Source: an uncultured Prevotellaceae bacterium (GTDB taxonomy: Bacteria; Bacteroidota; Bacteroidia; Bacteroidales; Bacteroidaceae). From it: a DNA stretch of 64,000 nucleotides. Shown one piece after another: positions 16,237 to 25,470 of this stretch. How positions within the stretch are numbered: the first letter of the stretch is position 1; each line of letters begins with the position of its first letter. Under the pieces are notes generated by a model that was not told where the DNA came from, did no database searches, and saw nothing but the letters and a program-made list of their open reading frames with translations. The stretch is taken from positions 40,220 to 104,219 of the forward strand of contig OMXL01000011.1 in NCBI GenBank assembly GCA_900314985.1, written 5' to 3'. The translations under genes were made by a program, and so were the position numbers.

Positions 16237-18195
16237 ATGGAGAAACTGAAAATGCAAACCACGAATATGGTAGATGAGAATATCAAGAAGATAGGGGAAT
16301 TGTTTCCCAACTGCTTGACAGAGACGTTAGATGAAAATGGTCGTCCTCAAACGGCAATTGATTTTGACCAACTGCGACAGGAGTTGTCAAAGGATATTGT
16401 GGAAGGCCCAGAAGAACGATATCAGTTTACTTGGCCTGATAAGCGTAATGCAATCCGTCTGGCGAATGCACCAACTACAGATACGCTTCGTCCTAGTAGG
16501 GAAGAAAGTGTGGACTTCGACAATACTCAGAACCTCTATATTGAGGGTGACAACCTGCAAGTGTTGAAGTTGCTGCGGGAGAACTATCTTGGAAAAATAG
16601 ATGTTATTTATGTAGACCCTCCATACAATACTGGAAGAAATCTAATATATAAAAATGATTTTGCAGTAAGTGTAGAAGAGTATATGACTAATAGTGGTCA
16701 AATTGATGATTATGGGAATATGTTGTTCGCGAATACTGATAGTAATGGCCGTTTCCATACAGATTGGCTCAACATGATTTATCCAAGATTGAAGGTCGCA
16801 AAAGACTTATTATCAACTGCGGGTATTATTGTTCTTACAATTGATGATTGTGAAATAGAAACAGTGACAATGTTGATGAATGAAATCTTTGGCGCGGACA
16901 ATCATTTAGGAACCATTATTATTAAGAACAACCCTTCAGGTCGCTCAACCGTCTCTGGAGTTTCAATTTCACATGAATACGCTCTTTTCTATGGTAAATC
17001 GCATGATTCACATTTGGGAAGACTGCCTCGTAACGATAAACAAATAGCAAGGTACAAAGAGGAGGATGAATTGGGTAAATATGAATGGGTTAATTTCAGA
17101 AAACATGGTGGATATAAAGAAGATGCTCCAACGATGTATTATCCTATTTTTATATCGAAAGATGCAAAAAGTTTTAGAATTCCTAAGTTAAAATGGGACG
17201 ATGATAAGAAGGAGTATGTGATGCTTGAAAATCCACTAGACTCAGAATTCATTTCATATCCAATTGATGAAAACGGAAGGCCAAGAAGGTGGAAGTGGGG
17301 ACTGGATAGAGCACTGAAAGAACAAAACGAAATGAAAGTTCGTTTGGATACCGGTAATACCCCTGCCGTATATATTAAAGCGAGGATGAAGGATGAAGGA
17401 TTATTGCCTTTAACTGTATGGGATGATAAACTATATTCGTCAACAGAATATGGAACAAATCTCTTAATAGATATTTTTGGTGATAAGTTTTTTGATTATC
17501 CTAAATCATTATACGCAGTTATAGATTGTCTAAAAACCGCGAATATTGTCAAGTGCTCAACTGTTCTCGACTTCTTCTCAGGTTCTGCCACAACTGCCCA
17601 CGCTGTAATGCAACTCAATGCTGAGGATGGAGGCAATCGCAAATTTATTATGGTGCAACTTCCAGAACCAACAGACGTGAAGAGTGAAGCCTATAAGGCT
17701 GGCTATAAGAACATCTGTGAAATTGGAAAGGAACGCATCTGTCGTGCAGGCAAGAAAATCAAAGAGGAAAGTCCATTAACGACACAGAACCTTGATACAG
17801 GTTTCCGTGTACTGAAGTTGGATTCGTCGAACATGAACGACGTGTTCTATACCCCAGAGGCATTTACGGTGCGAGATTTGTTTGAAGACAATATCAAGGG
17901 AGACCGTTCGGATGAAGACCTGTTGTTACAAACGATGATAGAACTTGGTATTGAGCTATCGGCAAAGATAGAGAAGAAGAGCATCGCAGGCAAGTCTGTT
18001 TGGAGCGTGAGCGATGGCTACCTGATGGCATGCTTCGAAAAGGACGTGAACGAGACAACCATCAAGGAGATTGCCAAGATGAAGCCATTCTATTTCGTAA
18101 TGCGCGACAGCAGTATGGCTACAGACAATGTAGCAGACAACTTCGAGCAGATTTGGAGTGAGTATAGTAAAGACACAGTACGCAGAATCCTCTAA
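16237..18195 (+). CDS. mod: Type III restriction-modification methyltransferase (Mod)
   Basis: 652-residue beta-class N6-adenine or N4-cytosine DNA methyltransferase. Motif IV DPPY is at 127-130 (IYVDPPYNTGRN) and the AdoMet-binding motif FFSGSATTAHAVM is at about 446-458. The target-recognition region lies between them (about 150-440) and is markedly A+T-richer than the flanks, as expected for recombining specificity segments. The protein should both methylate the site and supply recognition for Res. It starts 3 nt after the HEPN-like gene and is followed by res after 12 nt. Confidence 0.93.
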   Translation: MEKLKMQTTNMVDENIKKIGELFPNCLTETLDENGRPQTAIDFDQLRQELSKDIVEGPEERYQFTWPDKRNAIRLANAPTTDTLRPSREESVDFDNTQNLYIEGDNLQVLKLLRENYLGKIDVIYVDPPYNTGRNLIYKNDFAVSVEEYMTNSGQIDDYGNMLFANTDSNGRFHTDWLNMIYPRLKVAKDLLSTAGIIVLTIDDCEIETVTMLMNEIFGADNHLGTIIIKNNPSGRSTVSGVSISHEYALFYGKSHDSHLGRLPRNDKQIARYKEEDELGKYEWVNFRKHGGYKEDAPTMYYPIFISKDAKSFRIPKLKWDDDKKEYVMLENPLDSEFISYPIDENGRPRRWKWGLDRALKEQNEMKVRLDTGNTPAVYIKARMKDEGLLPLTVWDDKLYSSTEYGTNLLIDIFGDKFFDYPKSLYAVIDCLKTANIVKCSTVLDFFSGSATTAHAVMQLNAEDGGNRKFIMVQLPEPTDVKSEAYKAGYKNICEIGKERICRAGKKIKEESPLTTQNLDTGFRVLKLDSSNMNDVFYTPEAFTVRDLFEDNIKGDRSDEDLLLQTMIELGIELSAKIEKKSIAGKSVWSVSDGYLMACFEKDVNETTIKEIAKMKPFYFVMRDSSMATDNVADNFEQIWSEYSKDTVRRIL

Positions 18196-18207
18196 AGGAA
18201 GGGACTT

Positions 18208-21200
18208 ATGAAGTTTAAGTTTAAGATACAACAATATCAGACGGATGCCGTTGAGGCTACAGTAAATGTGTTTGCAGGTCAACCTTCAAAGACGAGTGCG
18301 CAATACCGTCGCGACTTGGGTAAGACAAAGGGACGCATAGTCTTTGATGAGGAATATGTGGGCTATAAGAATACAGATGTAGAACTGCAGGGCTCTCAGT
18401 TGCTTGCTAATATCCAACAGCAACAGGCAATCTACAATATCCCAAAGTCAACGAAACTAAGCCAACCAGACGGCTTGGGTGCTTGTTCTCTTGATATAGA
18501 AATGGAGACAGGTACTGGTAAGACCTATGTCTATATCAAGACAATGTTCGAACTGAACAAGCGCTATGGCTGGAGTAAGTTCATTGTGGTTGTGCCTAGT
18601 ATCGCTATTCGTGAGGGTGTTGCCAAGAGCTTTGCGATGTTGGCAGAGCATTTCCAAGAGCACTATGGTAAGCAGGCTATACCTTTTGTATATAACAGTA
18701 GTAACCTGAATGCTATTGATGATTTCTCGAGTAGTGCAGATATCCGCGTGATGATTATCAATACGCAGGCTTTCAACTCGTCGTTTAATGAGGCGAAGAA
18801 CGTAGAAGGACGTAAGGGTGACGCAGCAGCACGTATCATCTATACGCGTCGTGACGACTTCCAGAGTCGCAGACCTATTGATGTGATAGCTGCCAACAGA
18901 CCTGTCATCATTATGGATGAACCTCAGAAGATGGAAGGTGTGGCTACACAAAAGGCTCTAAAGAACTTCAAACCGCTGTTTGTACTGAACTACTCGGCGA
19001 CGCATAAGACTTCGCACAACTGTGTCTATGCTTTGGATGCCCTTGATGCCTATCGTCAGCGACTGGTGAAGAAGATACAGGTAAAGGGTATCACACTACA
19101 AAACCTGTTGGGAAATCAGAGCTATATCTATTTTGACAGCATCGTGCTTTCAAAGAACAAGGCTCCAGAGGTAAAACTGGAAATTGAGGTGAAAGGGGCA
19201 AGTAGCACTCGCAGGCAGATATGTAAGTTCAGTCAAGGTGATTCACTTTTTGATGCCAGTCATTTGCAAGCATATAAGGACTTTGTGATTACTGATATTA
19301 ACCCACTTACCAACATGATCTATTTCATGAATGGTGACTCGCTGCATAAAGGTGAGGTGATGGGTGATGTATCAGAGAAGCAGCTCCAGCGCATACAAGT
19401 GAGAGAGACTATCAAGTCGCACTTCGAGAAAGAAGCGATACTCTTCAAACAGGGCATCAAGACACTATCATTGTTCTTTATTGACGAGGTGGCCAACTAC
19501 AAGAGTTATGACGAACAGGGCGAAGTGGTAAAGGGTGACTTGTGGAAAATATTCGAAGAGGAATACAACTACTATCTCAATGAGCACTTATCGCTCTTTG
19601 AAGATGACTATCAGCGCTACCTGAAACGATTCTCAGCCAGCGAGGTGCATAATGGCTATTTCTCAATAGACAAGAAAGGACATGCTATCAATAGTACGAT
19701 AGCCAGAGGAGAGGATACGTCGAATGATATATCTGCGTACGACCTGATTCTGAAGAACAAGGAGCGACTGTTAAGCTTCGAGGAGCCTACAAGATTTATC
19801 TTCTCACACTCGGCATTGCGTGAAGGTTGGGATAATCCGAATGTGTTCCAGATATGTACGCTTCGTCATGCCAACAGCAATACTGCTAAGCGTCAAGAGG
19901 TGGGACGAGGATTGCGTATCTGTGTTGACCAGCAGGGCGTTCGTATGGATAAAGAACTATTAGGCGATGCTGTTCATGACATCAATCGACTGACGGTGAT
20001 AGCCAACGAGAGTTACAGCACCTTTGCAGATGCTTTACAGAAAGAGACACGTGATGCTTTGCGTGAACGTCCGTCTGTGGCTAATGTGGCATACTTTGAG
20101 GGCCGTAAATTCATGGTTGACAATGAAGAGCATGTTATCTCACAGATGGAGGCTACGGCCATCATCAACTATCTCTACGAGAATGACTATGTAGATGATA
20201 AGGGTAATATCCAGCAGTTATATCATGAGAACTTGCGCAATGGCACGTTAGCACCACTGAGTAAGAAGTTGGAGTCTATGGGTGAACAGATTCACAAACT
20301 CATACAGAGCATCTTTGACCCGTCTGCCTTTGACGATATGATAGAGGATGCCAACAAGAAAGCAGAGGTTGTGAATGACCATCTGAATGAGAATGCTGCC
20401 AAGGATGAGTTCAAGCGGCTGTGGGAGCAAATCAATCATCGCTATGTTTATACTGTTCACTATGACAGCGAGGAATTGATAAAGAAGGCTATCGCTTCGA
20501 TAGATAAGAACTTGACAGTAACGAAACTGAAATATATCGTCACAATAGGTGAACAAGGCGAGGATGATGTGGACTTTACAGGTAAACAGCAAACACGAAC
20601 AAAGGAGCTACGTGAGGTTTCGACTAGCGATGTTGCATACGACTTGGTGGGTGATATCGCACGTGGTGCTACGTTGACCCGTCGTACTGTAGTTCGCATC
20701 CTAAAGGGTATTAATCAGGCAAAACTCTATTTGTTTAAGAACAACCCAGAGGAGTTTATCCGTAATGTCATCCGACTGATAAAAGACGAGAAGGCAACAA
20801 TGATCGTGGAGCATATATCGTATAATCGTACAGAACAACAATACGATACGAGCATCTTTACGAATGAGAAGAGTCGCCAAAGCGTGGATAATGCATACGA
20901 AGCCAAGAAGCATATTCTTGACTATGTGTTCACAGACAGCAAAGGAGAACGGAAGTTTGCAGAAGACCTGGATTCTGCCAATGAGGTGTGTGTCTATGCT
21001 CGTCTGCCTCGCACATTTAAAATTCCTACACCTGTTGGGCATTACGCTCCAGACTGGGCTATCGCTTTTAATGATAACATGGGAGTGAAGCACATATTCT
21101 TCGTGGCAGAGACCAAGGGCAGCATGCGGTCTATGGATTTGAAGGGTGCAGAACTTGCCAAGATAGAATGTGCTAAAAAACTCTTCAACGAGTTGTCAAC

Positions 21201-21270
21201 GAGCAAGGTGCGTTATCACGAAGTGACTGACTATCAGAATATGCTGAATGAGATTAATAGTTTGATGTAA
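18208..21270 (+). CDS. res: Type III restriction endonuclease subunit (Res)
   Basis: 1020 residues. SF2 helicase motifs: Walker A TGTGKT (101-106), motif II DEPQ (about 238), SATHKTSHN, and C-lobe SHSALREGWDNPNVFQ and QEVGRGLRI. The C-terminal nuclease shows PDWAI followed by ETKG (about 947-970), the PD-(D/E)xK pattern of Type III Res proteins. It cleaves unmethylated DNA with Mod in an ATP-dependent manner. Length is full and no frame defects are seen. The presence of a second, SNF2-type helicase in the same operon is unusual for a classical Type III system. Confidence 0.93.
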   Translation: MKFKFKIQQYQTDAVEATVNVFAGQPSKTSAQYRRDLGKTKGRIVFDEEYVGYKNTDVELQGSQLLANIQQQQAIYNIPKSTKLSQPDGLGACSLDIEMETGTGKTYVYIKTMFELNKRYGWSKFIVVVPSIAIREGVAKSFAMLAEHFQEHYGKQAIPFVYNSSNLNAIDDFSSSADIRVMIINTQAFNSSFNEAKNVEGRKGDAAARIIYTRRDDFQSRRPIDVIAANRPVIIMDEPQKMEGVATQKALKNFKPLFVLNYSATHKTSHNCVYALDALDAYRQRLVKKIQVKGITLQNLLGNQSYIYFDSIVLSKNKAPEVKLEIEVKGASSTRRQICKFSQGDSLFDASHLQAYKDFVITDINPLTNMIYFMNGDSLHKGEVMGDVSEKQLQRIQVRETIKSHFEKEAILFKQGIKTLSLFFIDEVANYKSYDEQGEVVKGDLWKIFEEEYNYYLNEHLSLFEDDYQRYLKRFSASEVHNGYFSIDKKGHAINSTIARGEDTSNDISAYDLILKNKERLLSFEEPTRFIFSHSALREGWDNPNVFQICTLRHANSNTAKRQEVGRGLRICVDQQGVRMDKELLGDAVHDINRLTVIANESYSTFADALQKETRDALRERPSVANVAYFEGRKFMVDNEEHVISQMEATAIINYLYENDYVDDKGNIQQLYHENLRNGTLAPLSKKLESMGEQIHKLIQSIFDPSAFDDMIEDANKKAEVVNDHLNENAAKDEFKRLWEQINHRYVYTVHYDSEELIKKAIASIDKNLTVTKLKYIVTIGEQGEDDVDFTGKQQTRTKELREVSTSDVAYDLVGDIARGATLTRRTVVRILKGINQAKLYLFKNNPEEFIRNVIRLIKDEKATMIVEHISYNRTEQQYDTSIFTNEKSRQSVDNAYEAKKHILDYVFTDSKGERKFAEDLDSANEVCVYARLPRTFKIPTPVGHYAPDWAIAFNDNMGVKHIFFVAETKGSMRSMDLKGAELAKIECAKKLFNELSTSKVRYHEVTDYQNMLNEINSLM

Positions 21271-21280
21271 TACAATAGTT

Positions 21281-21703
21281 ATGAAAGAGCAAAGACTGAA
21301 AACCCTAAACGATTGTTTAAGTGCTATCCAAGAAGCACACGACGTGCTTGAAGAAGTTCGTGACGAAGAACAGGATGCATATGACAATATGCCAGAAGGA
21401 TTGCAATATAGCGAACGAGGCGACATGATGCAAGAAGCAATAGACAGCTTAGATGAGGCTGTCGATGCCGTTGATGAAGTTATCTCTAACTTAGAGAGCG
21501 CGATTTCTTCAGCAGAAGATCCTGATGTCATGGAGATAGACCCATGGCAGAAATTGAAAGTAGGCGATGTCGTTAAGCATAAAAGTTTTGGCAAGGGGAT
21601 TGTTGCATCTATTGACAAGAAAGAAATGAGCGTTCAATTTGCAAGCAAAACCTCAAGGTTCTTCCTGCCAGATGCTTTTGAAAAGGGATACCTAACAATC
21701 TAA
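21281..21703 (+). CDS. coiled-coil protein with UvrD C-terminal-like domain
   Basis: 140 residues. The first about 85 are an acidic helical coiled coil with the motif RDEEQDAYDNMPEGLQYSERGD. The last about 50 (LKVGDVVKHKSFGKGIVASID, FFLPDAFEKGYL) resemble the Tudor-like C-terminal domain of UvrD/PcrA helicases. It begins 10 nt after res and is likely co-transcribed. The next gene is a shorter paralogue of its N-terminal part. A DNA- or RNA-polymerase-binding accessory role is inference only. Confidence 0.75.
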   Translation: MKEQRLKTLNDCLSAIQEAHDVLEEVRDEEQDAYDNMPEGLQYSERGDMMQEAIDSLDEAVDAVDEVISNLESAISSAEDPDVMEIDPWQKLKVGDVVKHKSFGKGIVASIDKKEMSVQFASKTSRFFLPDAFEKGYLTI

Positions 21704-21714
21704 AACTACGGATT

Positions 21715-21945
21715 ATGAATAACTCAAGAAGAAAAAGAATAAATGAAAGCATCAGTCTACTAGAGGATGCTCAACAAAAACTGAAGGTCGTTCTTGACGA
21801 AGAACAAGATGCTCTTTCTTCACTTCCTGACGATGAAGAATACGATGACATGAGAGATGGTATGGATAATCTTATATCAGAATTGGATGATACCATAACC
21901 AGTCTTGAAGAAGCTTTGGATACACTTAATGGTGCAGATTTTTAG
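21715..21945 (+). CDS. small acidic coiled-coil protein, paralogue of preceding
   Basis: 76 residues, strongly acidic and helical. It aligns with the N-terminal half of the preceding protein (DEEQDALSSLPDDEEYDDM against DEEQDAYDNMPEGLQYSER) but lacks the Tudor-like domain, so it looks like a partial tandem duplication. It starts 11 nt after its neighbour and is the last gene of the island. Function unknown; the charge could fit DNA mimicry or partner binding, but nothing proves it. Confidence 0.75.
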   Translation: MNNSRRKRINESISLLEDAQQKLKVVLDEEQDALSSLPDDEEYDDMRDGMDNLISELDDTITSLEEALDTLNGADF

Positions 21946-22317
21946 AATTGACTTACTGTTATTTCATAATAAACGAGAGTCAGGTGAAACACCCGGGACA
22001 GGTACTGTTTTACATAACAATGGCAGACTCCTGATGTAGAAGTCTGCCCCATATATTTTCCTCGGATCGCTTTGTTTATTATCTTATGAATTGATGTTGG
22101 TCACTTTACGCGGACGCCAAAAGTCTGGAGGAGGATGGTTACGAAATTAGAATCGTCTTCTGTATTTTGCTGACTACCTTTTACTCGGACTTCGAGATTG
22201 GCCTTTTGACTATTCTCTGGGCTGTTTGCGTTTGCACTGATGGAAAACTCAATTATATCAGGAGACAGGCCCCTGAAATACATTCAAATAAAATTTTGTA
22301 TTTTCGACGTTTATTTG
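21946..22317. other. intergenic end of the accessory island
   Basis: About 370 nt. A hairpin GGCAGACT/AGTCTGCC (22022-22049) could end the defence transcript, though no T-run follows. A minus-strand frame at 22101-22283 (ending TFGVRVK) has no promoter or relative that I recognise and may be a gene remnant. Otherwise nothing identifiable. Confidence 0.5.
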
Positions 22318-22325
22318 TACCTTTG
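22318..22325 (+). promoter_or_regulatory. Bacteroidetes promoter -7 box
   Basis: TACCTTTG, 26 nt before the TPR gene ATG. Confidence 0.7.
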
Positions 22326-22351
22326 CAACCGAAATGCAATTAAACTAGAAA

Positions 22352-23551
22352 ATGATACGAAGAATAGCTATATCTACGCTGCTCTTGATGATGATAACAC
22401 CATGCATGTGGGCTCAGAAGAAAGAGCTCTCTCAGGCACGGTCTTATATCAAGAGCGGCAAAGACTATGACAAGGCTGAGAAGCTGATGGTTGACCTGCT
22501 GGCCAACCCTGCTAATCGTGACAATGCCAAGATATATGCTACGTGGTATGATGCTATCAGCGGACAGTATGCGCAGGCTAACGAGAAACTCTATCTCAAG
22601 CAGGCCTACGACACTGCTGCCTTCTTTAACATTACCAAGCGCATGTATCAGGTGGCACAGTCGCTCGACTCGTTGGACATGAAGCCCGACGAGAAAGGTC
22701 GTGTGAAGCCCGAATATCGCAAGGAACATGCTGAGCAACTGAACCAGTTGCGCCCCAACCTGTATTATGGCGGCACCTATCAGGTACGTCGCGAAGACTA
22801 CAAGACGGCCTACAGCTACTTCGACCTGTATCTGGATGCTGCCCGTCAGCCCTTGTTTACAGGATATAAGTACCTGGAGAGTGATAAGCAGGTGTCGCAG
22901 GCTGCCTATTGGGCTACGTTGTGTGGTTTTAAAATGCGTGACCCCAAGAAGACGCTGAAGTACAGTCAGCTGGCCATGACGGATTACGACAAGTCCAAAT
23001 ACGTATTCCATTATATGTGCGAGGCCTACCGCCTGCTGAAGAACCAGGAGGAATACTTAAAGACGCTGAACCTCGGCTTCAAGCTGTTTCCTACCTATCC
23101 TTACTTCTTCCCACATCTGGCTGACCACTACAAAGCGCTGGGCGACAACGAGAAGATGCTGCAACTGGCAGAGATTGGACTGAGAAAGGCACCCGACAAC
23201 GCCCTCTTCCTGCTGGCCAAGTCTATCGCTTTGCTCAACATGAACCACTATAGCGAGTGCATTGACGTCAGCAAAAAGATGATAACACTCTACCAGAACC
23301 AGGCTGAACCATACTTCAACATCGCCACGTGTTATCTCAACGAAGCGCTGTCCTTGGAACAGCTCAACGAGCCCCGCAGATATCGCGAGCAGTTGGTGAA
23401 ACTCTATAGCGATGCTCGTCCCTACATGGAGAAATATCGCGAGTTGGCACCCGACGAGAGTCAGCGCTGGGCTCCCGCTCTCTATCGCATCTATCTCAAC
23501 CTAAATAAAGGTAAACAGTTTGAGGAGATAGATAGACTGATGAGAAAATAA
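22352..23551 (+). CDS. secreted TPR-repeat protein
   Basis: 399 residues with a signal peptide (IRRIAISTLLLMMITPCMWA) and repeated helical pairs. Examples are ARSYIKSGKDYDKAEKLMVD, ADHYKALGDNEKMLQLAEIGL and YFNIATCYLNEALSLEQ, the last being a canonical TPR. Organisation resembles the TPR protein at 9425, suggesting paralogy. Periplasmic scaffold or outer-membrane-associated role is inferred. Own promoter; the next gene has another. Confidence 0.8.
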   Translation: MIRRIAISTLLLMMITPCMWAQKKELSQARSYIKSGKDYDKAEKLMVDLLANPANRDNAKIYATWYDAISGQYAQANEKLYLKQAYDTAAFFNITKRMYQVAQSLDSLDMKPDEKGRVKPEYRKEHAEQLNQLRPNLYYGGTYQVRREDYKTAYSYFDLYLDAARQPLFTGYKYLESDKQVSQAAYWATLCGFKMRDPKKTLKYSQLAMTDYDKSKYVFHYMCEAYRLLKNQEEYLKTLNLGFKLFPTYPYFFPHLADHYKALGDNEKMLQLAEIGLRKAPDNALFLLAKSIALLNMNHYSECIDVSKKMITLYQNQAEPYFNIATCYLNEALSLEQLNEPRRYREQLVKLYSDARPYMEKYRELAPDESQRWAPALYRIYLNLNKGKQFEEIDRLMRK

Positions 23552-23605
23552 TTAAAAAATGTAAAAAATAAGGGCAGAGATACTGATTTTGTAAAGAAAA
23601 TCAGT

Positions 23606-23613
23606 ATCTTTGC
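23606..23613 (+). promoter_or_regulatory. Bacteroidetes promoter -7 box
   Basis: TATCTTTG, 39 nt before the phosphohexomutase ATG. Confidence 0.7.
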
Positions 23614-23652
23614 GTATTGGAATATTACTAATCCTTCAAATCTTATTAATGT

Positions 23653-25398
23653 ATGGAAAATAACGATCAATTAATTGCTCAGTGCGAGGCACGTGCAAAA
23701 GAATGGTTGTCTCCCGCTTTTGACGAAGAGACCCGTAAGGAAGTTCAGGCCATGTTGGACAATGCCGACAAGACAGACCTGATTGATGCTTTCTATCGTG
23801 ATTTGGAGTTTGGTACTGGTGGCCTTCGTGGTATTATGGGTGCCGGTACGAACCGTATGAACAAGTATATCGTAGGTATGGCCACTCAGGGCTTTGCCAA
23901 CTATATTAAGAAAGCTTTCCCTGGCAAGCAGTGCTCAGTGGTGGTTGGTCACGACTGCCGCAACAACGGCCGCATGTTTGCAGAGAGTGTTGCTGACATC
24001 TTCTCAGCCAACGGCATCAAGGTTTATCTGTTCGAGAGCCTGCGTCCAACTCCTGAGATTTCTTATGCCATCCGTCACCTCGGATGTCAGGCTGGTGTCA
24101 ACGTCACTGCCTCTCACAACCCCCGCGAGTACAATGGCTATAAGGCCTACTGGGACGACGGTGCACAGGTGCTGGCTCCCCACGATGTAGGTATCATCGC
24201 TGAGGTCGAGAAGGTGAAGATCAGCGACGTGAAGTTCGAGGGTAACAAGGACCTGATTATTCCTATCGGTGGTGAGATGGACTGGGACTACATCCAGGCT
24301 GTCAAGGAGGCTATGGTCGACCAGGATGTCATCTTGCGCCAGAAGGACCTGAACATCGTATACTCACCCATGCACGGCACTGGTCGCGTCATCGTCCCGA
24401 TGGCACTGCGCTCTTGGGGCTTCCAGAACATCCACGTGGTTCCCGAGCAGATGGTAATCGACGGCAACTTCCCAACAGTAGTTTCTCCAAACCCAGAGAA
24501 TGCCGAGGCTATGACACTGGGTATGAAGCTGGGTACCAAGCTCAATGCCGACCTCGTCATCGCTTCTGACCCCGATGCTGACCGTCTGGCCATCGTCTGC
24601 CGCAACAGCAAGGGCGAGTGGGAGATTCTGAATGGTAACCAGACCTGCATGATGTTCTCTTGGTATATCATTGCCAACAAGAAGAAGCTCGGCCAGCTGA
24701 AGGGCAACGAGTTCCTGGTAAAGACCATCGTAACCACAGAGGTTATTGCTGAGATTGCTAAGAAGAACCAGGTAGAATATAGCGACTGCTATACCGGCTT
24801 CAAATGGATTGCCAACGAGATTCGCGTCAACGAGGGCAAGAAGAAGTACATCGGTGGTGGTGAGGAAAGCTTCGGCTTCCTGCCATACGACAAGGTTCGT
24901 GATAAGGACTCCCCCGCATCTATCTGTCTGATCTGTGAGATTGCTGCATGGGCTCGCGATAACGGTATGACGCTCTACGACCTGCTGATGAACATCTATA
25001 AGGAGTATGGCTTCTCTCGTGAGGTAACCATCAACGTGGTACGTCCGGGTAAGAGCGGTGCTGACGAGATTAAGCAGATGATGACCGACTTCCGTGCTAA
25101 TCCTCCAAAGGATCTAGGCGGTTCGAAGATTGTGCTGCAGAAGGACTTCCTGCTGCTGGAGGCTAAGAAGGCTGACGGCACCGTTGAGAAGCTCGACATG
25201 CCTGCTAAGTCTAACGTGCTGCAGTGGTTCTGCGAGGATGGTACCAAGGTCAGCGTACGTCCTTCAGGTACTGAGCCTAAGATTAAGTTCTACACAGAGG
25301 TCAAGGATCCTTCATTCAAGGGCGCTGCTGACTACGAGCGTTGCACGAAGGATGCCGACAAGAAGATTGAGGCCCTGAAGAAGAGTCTGAATCTGTAA
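23653..25398 (+). CDS. phosphoglucomutase/phosphomannomutase
   Basis: 581-residue alpha-D-phosphohexomutase. The phosphoserine loop is TASHNPREYNGYK, the metal site is DPDADRLAI, the sugar loop is GGEESFGF and the phosphate-binding C-terminal loop is RPSGTEPKIKFY. It interconverts hexose 1- and 6-phosphates for glycogen, nucleotide-sugar and glycan synthesis. Length and motifs match the PgcA-type subgroup of Firmicutes/Bacteroidetes, which acts on glucose and often mannose. Its own promoter and terminator make it monocistronic. Confidence 0.92.
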   Translation: MENNDQLIAQCEARAKEWLSPAFDEETRKEVQAMLDNADKTDLIDAFYRDLEFGTGGLRGIMGAGTNRMNKYIVGMATQGFANYIKKAFPGKQCSVVVGHDCRNNGRMFAESVADIFSANGIKVYLFESLRPTPEISYAIRHLGCQAGVNVTASHNPREYNGYKAYWDDGAQVLAPHDVGIIAEVEKVKISDVKFEGNKDLIIPIGGEMDWDYIQAVKEAMVDQDVILRQKDLNIVYSPMHGTGRVIVPMALRSWGFQNIHVVPEQMVIDGNFPTVVSPNPENAEAMTLGMKLGTKLNADLVIASDPDADRLAIVCRNSKGEWEILNGNQTCMMFSWYIIANKKKLGQLKGNEFLVKTIVTTEVIAEIAKKNQVEYSDCYTGFKWIANEIRVNEGKKKYIGGGEESFGFLPYDKVRDKDSPASICLICEIAAWARDNGMTLYDLLMNIYKEYGFSREVTINVVRPGKSGADEIKQMMTDFRANPPKDLGGSKIVLQKDFLLLEAKKADGTVEKLDMPAKSNVLQWFCEDGTKVSVRPSGTEPKIKFYTEVKDPSFKGAADYERCTKDADKKIEALKKSLNL

Positions 25399-25420
25399 TC
25401 TCCTACAGAATAATCATTAA

Positions 25421-25450
25421 GAAGCCCCTCCCATCACGGAGGGGTTTCTT
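25421..25450 (+). terminator. rho-independent terminator
   Basis: GAAGCCCCTCC and GGAGGGGTTTC form a stem around CATCAC, followed by TTCT. Confidence 0.85.
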
Positions 25451-25470
25451 CTACCAACATCAAACACCCA

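Noticed and set aside
11400-21945. Retron or CRISPR-like system
   Set aside because: There is no reverse transcriptase, no Cas gene and no repeat-spacer array, despite the structured RNA.
22101-22283. 60-codon minus-strand frame after the defence island
   Set aside because: Ends in a plausible TFGVRVK but has no start signal, promoter or recognised relatives. Kept only as a possible remnant.
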